IMG/VR virus record: IMGVR_UViG_3300025115_000544 | Location: 1 to 25,985 of that record | Source: a virus | Strand: one strand, 5' to 3' | DNA: 25,985 bases | Part shown: positions 21,194 through 25,985 of the stretch, piece after piece | Layout: every line of letters starts with the position of its first letter | How positions within the stretch are numbered: the first letter of the stretch is position 1 | Translations under genes and position numbers: made by a program | The notes under the pieces: model-generated | Told to the model about the DNA's origin: nothing | Seen by the model: the letters and a program-made list of their open reading frames with translations, nothing else | Database searches by the model: none

Positions 21194-22468
21194 ATGAGCT
21201 TTGAGCCCTCCACCAAAGACGACCTGCTGGATCTCTGGCGATCCCTCTTCCCGCGCTCCTACACGGTGCCGATCGAGGAGGGAAACAACGGTCAGGGGCT
21301 CGACATCTACGCCCAGCAGGCCGCGCAGTTCCAGCGTCTTTCGGAGGCGATCGCGGTCTCGACGCAGGCCTACTACCTCCGCCCCCACTCCTCGCAGGTC
21401 CGGCCCGAGGCGGCCGGGGAGCGACGAGCCACGGGCTCGGTAGAGGTCCGGCGGATCGGCTCCGCGGTCGGGAGCCTGACGCTCATCGCGGGCACGCGGC
21501 TGGTCGTCCGCGAGCGCAACTCCGACGGCGTGGAGGTCGACGGCGTGACCTTCGCGACCTCGGCGGACGCGACGATTCCCGCGGGAACGCTCGGGCCTGT
21601 GACGGTCCCGGTGACCGCCGAGAGGCCGGGTTACCAGGGGAACGTCACGGCGGAGAGCATCTCGGCGTTCGCCGAGCGCGGGAGGGCGACGATCCCGGCA
21701 GCGGTCGTTGGAGCGGCGAACGACATCAGCGACACGCCGATCCCCGACTTCTTCACGCTCGCGATGATCGGCCAGTACGTCCGGATCATCGGAGGCCCGA
21801 ACGCCGGGACCTTCCCTCGGCGCATCCTCTCGGTGACGCAGGGGAGCCCGAACGTCGCGGTCGTCGATGGGCCGGCGCTCGTGCCGGGCGCGACCACGCA
21901 GGTCGAGGTGGAGGAGTTCGCCGACCTCTCGCTGACCGTCTCGCAGCCGACGGCGACGAGCGGAGGGCGTCACGGGTGGCTCGACGCGATCGGCCGAGAC
22001 CGAGGCACCGGACGAGCGCCCGGAGAGACCGACGAGGACTACCGGCGGCGGCTGGTCGCGCTCCCCGACGTCGTGAGCCCGGCGGCGATCCTCCGGATCC
22101 TTGCGCGCATCCTCACGCCGCTCGGGATCGGCTACGCGTTCTCCGAGACCCGCGACCCGGCGACCCTGATCGGGATGATCTGGGACTTCCACGCCTTCGA
22201 CTACGGCACGTTGGTCGACGGCGTGGTGTTCGCTCCGGCGACCCGGTTCTTCCTCGTCCGCGTGGGCCTCGGGGGGGAGGGCGAGTTCGGGATGCCCTAC
22301 GACGCCCCCTACCCGAGCAACGCCTACGACGCTCCGGGTGCGGCGCTCAACTTCTACGACGGCTACCCGGCGGAGTACCGCGCCCTGATCGAGGCGCTCT
22401 ACCAATCGATCGAGCGCGCGCGCGCGGCCGGTGTAGGCTGGGCGCTGGTCTCTGACCCCACCCTGTGA
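21194..22468 (+). CDS. Baseplate J-like protein, second copy
   Basis: A 424-residue protein. It has a helical start (LLDLWRSLFPRSYTVPIEEGNNGQGLDIYAQQAAQFQRLSEAIAVST), the J-type beta module with LIAGTRLVVRERNS, then GVTFATSADATIPAGTLGPVTVPVTAERPGYQGNVTAESISAF, and the motif APGETDEDYRRRLVALPDVVSPAAILRILARIL that corresponds to the J helical block. The C-terminus (MPYDAPYPSNAYDAPGAALNFYDGYPAEYRALIEALYQSIERARAAGVGW) differs from the first copy. Two different J-like proteins in series probably form two layers of the wedge or a baseplate periphery. The ATG at 21194 is 7 bases after the previous stop, with neither a clear Shine-Dalgarno nor a -10 element, so translation may depend on coupling. Confidence 0.8.
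   Translation: MSFEPSTKDDLLDLWRSLFPRSYTVPIEEGNNGQGLDIYAQQAAQFQRLSEAIAVSTQAYYLRPHSSQVRPEAAGERRATGSVEVRRIGSAVGSLTLIAGTRLVVRERNSDGVEVDGVTFATSADATIPAGTLGPVTVPVTAERPGYQGNVTAESISAFAERGRATIPAAVVGAANDISDTPIPDFFTLAMIGQYVRIIGGPNAGTFPRRILSVTQGSPNVAVVDGPALVPGATTQVEVEEFADLSLTVSQPTATSGGRHGWLDAIGRDRGTGRAPGETDEDYRRRLVALPDVVSPAAILRILARILTPLGIGYAFSETRDPATLIGMIWDFHAFDYGTLVDGVVFAPATRFFLVRVGLGGEGEFGMPYDAPYPSNAYDAPGAALNFYDGYPAEYRALIEALYQSIERARAAGVGWALVSDPTL
22432..22439 (+). promoter_or_regulatory. Possible internal -10-like element upstream of the gene at 22476
   Basis: TGTAGGCT (hexamer 22434-22439) lies inside the end of the second J-like gene, 36 bases before the ATG at 22476, which has its own GAGGA. The hexamer repeats that of the tailspike element. 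Because it is within codons the case is weak. Confidence 0.25.
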
Positions 22469-22475
22469 GGACGAA

Positions 22476-23861
22476 ATGGCCGGAATGGACAACGAGGTTT
22501 TCAACCTCCTGGAGCGCGCGGCGAGCGCCGACGTCAACGACGCGCAGGCGTTCATCGCTCGCTTCGTCTCGGAGATGAGCCGCTACCAGTTCGCCTCCAA
22601 GCGCATCGCCGACCCGACCGCGGAGGTGGTCGGCTCCTTCGTCCTGGGAGGGCTCATCGCCCAGCCGTCGGGCGCAGACGTCGTTCTCTCTACCGGCGTC
22701 ATGGGGCAGTTGTCCGCGACGCTCCCGCCGGTGCCGGGCCCGCTCGACTCCCCCTACCGGCTCTCGCGCGCGGGCGCTCCGATCCTCGTCTCGATGCCGT
22801 CCCCTGGCGTGACGACCTTCTATCTCGTCGAGGCGCAGATGGTCGAGGTCACGACCGCGAGCGCGATCCGGGACATCTGGACGGCACCGAGCGGGCCGTT
22901 TGTCCCCCAACTGGTCCCGAAGCAGCGGGAGCGCCAGATCCAGACCCAGATCGTGGCCGGAGTCGGCGGACAGGCACCGAGCCCGAGCGGCGGAGATTGG
23001 GTGCCGATCGCCATCGTCCGCCGACCTGGCGGCGGCGGTCCGGTCGCGTTCTCCGACGTCATCGACGTGCGCCCGCTCATCAGCAGCCGACGTCCTCCGA
23101 TGGTCGTCCGCGAACGCCGCTCGATCATCACGACACTCGCTGCCGGCAACGCGATCGATCTCCTCGTCGAGATGAACGGGCCGCTCGGCGAGCGCGCGGC
23201 GCGCGCGGTGGGCCTCGACGTCACCTCGGCGGCCGTGATCAGCCCTGCCGTGGTCCTCGCGGGGAACACGGCCTACCACCTCTATCTCGCTCCGTGGTCG
23301 GGCTTCTCGCTCGCTCCACGACAGTCCGGGAGCGTCCAGTTCGAGGGCGTGCTGGTCCTCTCGGACGTGCCTCCGACCTCGGATGGAACCAACTCTGCGC
23401 TCCTCGACCTCCCGGCACCCTACGCGGCGATCCAAGCCGCGATCGGGAGCGCCTACCACGTCGGGACGCTCGGTCGAAACGCGGCGAACACCGGGTGGAT
23501 CTACCAGCGGAGCGACAACGCCAGGACCGTCTTCGGGAACTACGCCCTCGCGGCGACCGGGGCTCCGGCTCTCGGCGACTTCCCGCTGAACCTCTACCCG
23601 GTTCCCGCGACGGCACGCGCGGTCGACCTGGAGGTCTTCCATGACGGCACGGGAGCCGCTCTCTCCGTCACCAACGTCAACCTCCAGGACACGGGCTCGG
23701 CGACGAACCTGCGCAACTGGCTGACCTCCGACGACCGCGCGACTCGGATGGTCACGCAGATCCCGTTCAACCCGGCCACGGGCGTGGACCTCAACTACTC
23801 CGCTCCGGCTCCCGCGGGCGGCGGTATCTTCCAGGTCCGGCTCCTGGGGTACACCGAGTGA
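22476..23861 (+). CDS. Baseplate-proximal tail fibre-like protein
   Basis: A 461-residue protein. Residues 1-55 are helical (MAGMDNEVFNLLERAASADVNDAQAFIARFVSEMSRYQF), then strands with Gly- and Pro-rich loops dominate. A middle segment, RQIQTQIVAGVGGQAPSPSGGDWVPIAIVRRPGGGGPVAFSDVIDVRPLI, resembles parts of phage fibre or baseplate proteins that describe a trimeric shaft. The C-terminal third (ARAVDLEVFHDGTGAALSVTNVNLQDTGSATNL...GGGIFQVRLLGYTE) is beta-rich. Position after the J-like genes and before lysis is typical of tail fibre or adsorption genes. GAGGA lies 4 bases before the ATG. No enzymatic motif was found; exact function and receptor are unknown. Confidence 0.6.
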   Translation: MAGMDNEVFNLLERAASADVNDAQAFIARFVSEMSRYQFASKRIADPTAEVVGSFVLGGLIAQPSGADVVLSTGVMGQLSATLPPVPGPLDSPYRLSRAGAPILVSMPSPGVTTFYLVEAQMVEVTTASAIRDIWTAPSGPFVPQLVPKQRERQIQTQIVAGVGGQAPSPSGGDWVPIAIVRRPGGGGPVAFSDVIDVRPLISSRRPPMVVRERRSIITTLAAGNAIDLLVEMNGPLGERAARAVGLDVTSAAVISPAVVLAGNTAYHLYLAPWSGFSLAPRQSGSVQFEGVLVLSDVPPTSDGTNSALLDLPAPYAAIQAAIGSAYHVGTLGRNAANTGWIYQRSDNARTVFGNYALAATGAPALGDFPLNLYPVPATARAVDLEVFHDGTGAALSVTNVNLQDTGSATNLRNWLTSDDRATRMVTQIPFNPATGVDLNYSAPAPAGGGIFQVRLLGYTE

Positions 23862-24562
23862 CGGGGCCCAAGCACATCGACCTCCGCGCCGAGCAGCGGA
23901 ACCCTCCCGCGACACCTCGGCGCAAGCACCTGGTCCGCCGAGGTCGGGTGGTCGAGCGTGACCCGGCGCTGGTCGACGCGATCGTCATCCACCAGACGGC
24001 GTGCGTGTTCGGCGCGAGCGAGGCATCCGTGAAGCGGGCGCTCGGCGATCGGCAGCTGGCGGTCGCTCGGCGCGCGCTCGACGTCGGCTGCCACGCGCTC
24101 GCGTTCCGCGGCTTCTGGGCCTCGCCGAACCCGCTCCGGTGGTACGTCTGGCACGGCAACGGCTACAACGAGCGGTCGCTGGGCCTGGAGGTCGAGGGGC
24201 TCTACGCCGGCCTCGAAGACGACCCGAACACCATCCCCCGAGAGGATCTCGTCACCACGTGGGGCAACAAGCCTCCGATGAAGCTCTCCGACGAGACCCT
24301 GGAGGCGGCGAAGGCCGCGCTCCTCTGGCTCATCGAGGAGGGTCAGCGCGAGGGGATGTTCCGGCGCGGGCCTCCGGTCCTGCTCGCCCACCGACAGTCG
24401 AACGAGACGCGGAGGAGCGATCCCGGAGAGGCGACCTGGAAGCGCCTCGTGATGGAGTACGGCGTGGGCAAGCTCGGGTGCGTGGTGCAGCCCGAGGACG
24501 CGATCGACGGCGGGAGACCGATCCCGTTGCAGTGGTCGGCTCGCGGCGTGGGGAGGTACTGA
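23858..24562 (+). CDS. Endolysin, N-acetylmuramoyl-L-alanine amidase type
   Basis: A 234-residue protein from the GTG at 23858 (GTGA overlap with the previous gene). Amidase_2-type motifs can be followed through the sequence: AIVIHQTA with His45, GCHALAFRG, WHGNGYNERSLGLEVEG with the W-H-x-N-x-x-N-x-x-S-(L)-G-x-E pattern, and LAHRQSNETRRSDPGEATW with His178 and Asp188. His45, His178 and Asp188 are the likely zinc ligands (Asp is a known alternative to Cys in the third position). The enzyme would cut the amide bond between N-acetylmuramate and L-alanine in peptidoglycan. No signal peptide or cell-wall-binding domain is evident, so export depends on a holin, encoded in the next genes. Confidence 0.85.
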   Translation: MTGPKHIDLRAEQRNPPATPRRKHLVRRGRVVERDPALVDAIVIHQTACVFGASEASVKRALGDRQLAVARRALDVGCHALAFRGFWASPNPLRWYVWHGNGYNERSLGLEVEGLYAGLEDDPNTIPREDLVTTWGNKPPMKLSDETLEAAKAALLWLIEEGQREGMFRRGPPVLLAHRQSNETRRSDPGEATWKRLVMEYGVGKLGCVVQPEDAIDGGRPIPLQWSARGVGRY

Positions 24563-24879
24563 TGCCCGTCGATGGAATGGACGACATCCCGGACACCGGC
24601 TCGGGGATCGGAGGACGCGTGCTCGCCACGGAGATCAAGCTCGCCCAGCTGATGCGAGACCAGAAGGCGGTCGAGCAACGCCACGAGCGGCTGGAGTCGC
24701 GGATCGAACGGTTGTTCTGGGTCGTCCTCGGCGGCTCGTTCGCCGTGATGGTCTCGGTCATCTCGGCGGCGATCTACGTCGGCGGCCGGTTCCAGGCGGT
24801 GGAGGACATCGAGCGGCGCGTGACGCGCATCGAGGATCGTCCTACGCTGACGAGCACGAGCGGAGGAACGCACCGATGA
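24562..24879 (+). CDS. Membrane lysis accessory protein, XhlA-like layout
   Basis: A 105-residue protein. Its ATG overlaps the amidase stop (TGATG) and GGGGAGG lies about 6 bases upstream. A polar N-terminus is followed by a helix with heptad character (LATEIKLAQLMRDQKAVEQRHERLESRIER, about residues 21-50), one transmembrane segment (FWVVLGGSFAVMVSVISAAIYV, about 52-73), and a second short helix (VEDIERRVTRIED). Coiled coil plus one membrane segment next to a holin and an amidase is the arrangement of XhlA-type proteins, which assist holin-mediated lysis. No lipoprotein box typical of Rz1 spanins is seen. The next gene overlaps by ATGA. Confidence 0.65.
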   Translation: MPVDGMDDIPDTGSGIGGRVLATEIKLAQLMRDQKAVEQRHERLESRIERLFWVVLGGSFAVMVSVISAAIYVGGRFQAVEDIERRVTRIEDRPTLTSTSGGTHR

Positions 24880-25094
24880 AGCGCGAGACCTGGAGCCCCA
24901 AGCACACGATCAACCTCGCGGTCGTCCTCGCGGCGATCGCGGCGGTCGTGCTCCTCGCGATCTTCGCCGAGGGCGCGCACGTCACCGAGATCCTCGCGTT
25001 CGTCGGCGGCCTCCTCATCCCCGGCTCGCCGGTCTCGACGCTCCTGGGCACGGGCGAGCGTCCCGATCCTCCGCGGCGTGTTCCTCCCGGTTGA
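24876..25094 (+). CDS. Small holin-like membrane protein (72 aa)
   Basis: A 72-residue protein from the ATG at 24876, overlapping the previous stop (ATGA), with GGAGG about 8 bases upstream. It has a short basic N-terminus (MKRETWSPKHT), two hydrophobic segments (INLAVVLAAIAAVVLLAIFA, about 12-31, and VTEILAFVGGLLIPGSPVSTLLG, about 36-58) and a charged Pro/Arg tail (ERPDPPRRVPPG). Size, two membrane segments and position after the endolysin fit a holin that forms the pore through which the amidase reaches peptidoglycan. The three lysis genes are in overlapping frames and end 76 bases before the terminator. Confidence 0.72.
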   Translation: MKRETWSPKHTINLAVVLAAIAAVVLLAIFAEGAHVTEILAFVGGLLIPGSPVSTLLGTGERPDPPRRVPPG

Positions 25095-25170
25095 CGCGCA
25101 GATCGCGCGCCCGCAGAATCGACGGCGGGTGCCCGAATGGGCGCTGCTATCGCTCCAGGGCACCTAGACT

Positions 25171-25202
25171 CCCCCCGGCGAATCACCGGGGGGTTTGTCT
25201 TT
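25171..25202 (+). terminator. Rho-independent terminator at the end of the lysis cassette
   Basis: Perfect 8-bp stem CCCCCCGG/CCGGGGGG with a 7-base loop, followed by TTTGTCTTT. The tail and the bases after it share the 11-mer GTCTTTCCGTC with the terminator after the capsid gene. It probably ends the tail-lysis transcript. Confidence 0.88.
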
Positions 25203-25510
25203 CCGTCTTTCGCGGTTGCGTCTTGAGAGGATCCGATCGATCACTCTGGCGGGGCCCCGTCCCCGCCCGGTGCGTCATAGCAGGACAAGCCGGGAACCGA
25301 GCCGAGCCGTCTACGTCGCCGTCGGAGGCGTTCGTGGGCGTGCGCGGAGTCATCGGCCCGTCTCCCGACTGGATCGCCTCCACGGGACGCGTGCGTGATC
25401 GCCGAGGCATGGGCCCGTGCGCGTCTCACGCGGGTTCGGGGGTTGGCAGAAGCCAACGGGCCGACGCCATACCGGGACGCTCGGTGCTCTCCCTGCTCCT
25501 CCCGAGTCTC

Positions 25511-25526
25511 GGGGGGGTAGGGGGGG
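25511..25526 (+). other. G7-TA-G7 tract, possible G-quadruplex
   Basis: Two runs of seven G separated by TA can be divided into four G3 tracts with 1-2-1 base loops, which fits a three-layer G-quadruplex on the + strand or its RNA. It lies between two hairpins (25501-25513 and 25521-25537). Confidence 0.5.
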
Positions 25527-25543
25527 CGCTTGCCTCCCGAACG

Positions 25544-25562
25544 CCCGAGCGAGGCGCTCGGG
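25544..25562 (+). other. Strong hairpin upstream of the gene at 25644
   Basis: Perfect 8-bp stem CCCGAGCG/CGCTCGGG with loop AGG. With a bulge, GAAC/GTTC outside extends it to 25539-25568, followed by GTTGTTG. It could be a weak terminator or an untranslated structured leader. Confidence 0.55.
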
Positions 25563-25643
25563 GTGTTCGTTGTTGCCGAATCGCTCGCGTTCGATCAGAG
25601 TGCCTCGAATGCCGGGATCGCCCGGCGGAGAAGGAGAAGGACG

Positions 25644-25838
25644 ATGGACGAGAACACGGTGGGCGCGCTCGCGCGCGCGAAGAGACCGGGAGTGCGGCTG
25701 CGCGCGGTCGCGAGAGAGGGAGTCGTCATCGTGACGGCGCGCTTCGACGGCGGAGAGGTCTCGACGAGGGCTCCGTTCCTCATGCTCCACGAGGCGCTCC
25801 TGGCTACGCTGCTCGCGATGCGGGAGGTCCGGTCGTGA
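25644..25838 (+). CDS. Small protein of unknown function (64 aa)
   Basis: The ATG at 25644 has AAGGAG about 6 bases upstream and is preferred over the in-frame ATG at 25530, which would encode the hairpin-rich stretch. The 64-residue product MDENTVGALARAKRPGVRLRAVAREGVVIVTARFDGGEVSTRAPFLMLHEALLATLLAMREVRS is predicted as a short beta pair (GVVIVTARFDGGEVSTR) followed by a helix. No family was recognised. It opens a new transcription unit after the lysis terminator, and its stop overlaps the GTG of the next gene, so the two are probably co-translated. Confidence 0.6.
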   Translation: MDENTVGALARAKRPGVRLRAVAREGVVIVTARFDGGEVSTRAPFLMLHEALLATLLAMREVRS

Positions 25839-25985
25839 GCCGCTCGTGGAAGCGGAGGGCGATGGAGGCCGAGCGGCTGCTGGCGTCGGTCTGCGAGAAG
25901 GCGCGCGCCTACCGCGACGTCGCCGAGGAGCCGACCGGCAACCTCGACACGATCCAGGACGTCGCTCGTGACGACCTGGAAGCCG
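25835..25985 (+). CDS. Unknown protein, 3' end outside window
   Basis: The GTG at 25835 overlaps the preceding stop (GTGA), with GGAGG (25823-25827) about 8 bases upstream. The frame stays open to the window end, giving about 50 residues (SRSWKRRAMEAERLLASVCEKARAYRDVAEEPTGNLDTIQDVARDDLEA). It is charged and helical with no motif recognised. Length, function and the rest of the operon cannot be seen. Confidence 0.55.
   Translation, partial: MSRSWKRRAMEAERLLASVCEKARAYRDVAEEPTGNLDTIQDVARDDLEA

Larger units (their letters stand above)
25203..25643 (+). other. Hairpin-rich stretch without a recognisable gene
   Basis: No ORF here on either strand looks like a real protein. Inverted repeats are dense: GCGGGG/CCCCGC (25249-25266), GTTGGC-AGAA-GCCAAC (25442-25457), CCCGA-GTC-TCGGG (25501-25513), and CCCGAGCG-AGG-CGCTCGGG (25544-25562, extendable with bulges to 25539-25568). 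A G7-TA-G7 tract lies at 25511-25526. No tRNA fold was found. The stretch probably holds the promoter and regulatory elements of the next unit; no -10/-35 pair is convincing. Confidence 0.5.

Noticed and set aside
25165-25170. TAGACT just before the lysis terminator as another promoter element
   Set aside because: Transcription from it would start inside the terminator hairpin and no gene follows, so chance is more likely.
25195-25456. Short ORFs on both strands in the gap after the lysis terminator
   Set aside because: Arg/Ser/Pro-rich products, no ribosome sites, overlap with the terminator tail or hairpins.
25442-25457. GTTGGC-AGAA-GCCAAC stem as part of a tRNA
   Set aside because: No acceptor stem or T-arm consensus can be placed around it.

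Overview
The window is the head-tail-lysis part of a tailed phage or prophage with a contractile tail (myovirus morphology). Every credible gene is on the + strand. Base composition is very GC-rich, judged by eye at about two thirds or more, and GTG starts are common. The set of sheath, tube, frameshifted tail chaperones, tape measure, LysM protein, hub, spike, gp25-like and two J-like proteins is diagnostic of a contractile tail. Terminase and portal would lie upstream. No integrase, repressor, tRNA, IS or CRISPR is visible. The host cannot be named. Many genes carry a TANNNT hexamer 6-9 bases before the start codon and no Shine-Dalgarno, which points to a host that readily translates leaderless mRNA (known to be common in Actinobacteria and Deinococcus-Thermus). 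That is inference only.

Head region (1-7406): the end of a scaffold-like protein, a modular fibre-like protein, a 57-residue zinc-ribbon protein, and the major capsid protein in what looks like its own transcription unit (promoter 2328-2356, terminator 3956-3988). Then come an Ala/Pro-rich protein, two small proteins that share an R/K-LAG motif, and a run of connector and completion proteins ending with an HK97 gp10-like protein and a probable tail terminator.

Tail region (7461-23861): an enlarged sheath, the tube, tail chaperones joined by a canonical -1 slippery heptamer GGGAAAA, the tape measure, a LysM baseplate protein, an enlarged gpD/gp44-like hub, and a gpV/gp45-like spike. A beta-helix tailspike and a small helical protein are inserted next. 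They are followed by a gp25-like wedge protein with an extra N-terminal domain, two J-like baseplate proteins and a further fibre/baseplate protein.

Lysis region (23858-25094): an amidase-type endolysin and two small membrane proteins, all in overlapping frames. A strong intrinsic terminator follows at 25171. From 25203 to 25643 there is a hairpin-rich stretch without a recognisable gene, including a G7-TA-G7 tract. Two small genes then begin the next transcription unit, and the second runs off the window.

The most unusual signal is the array of extended -10-like elements (TG-N-TANNNT followed by CGG) directly in front of start codons throughout the late genes. Genes with the element at 6-9 bases lack a Shine-Dalgarno. 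Most other genes have one or overlap the gene before. This suggests distributed late promoters giving leaderless transcripts instead of one long late operon.
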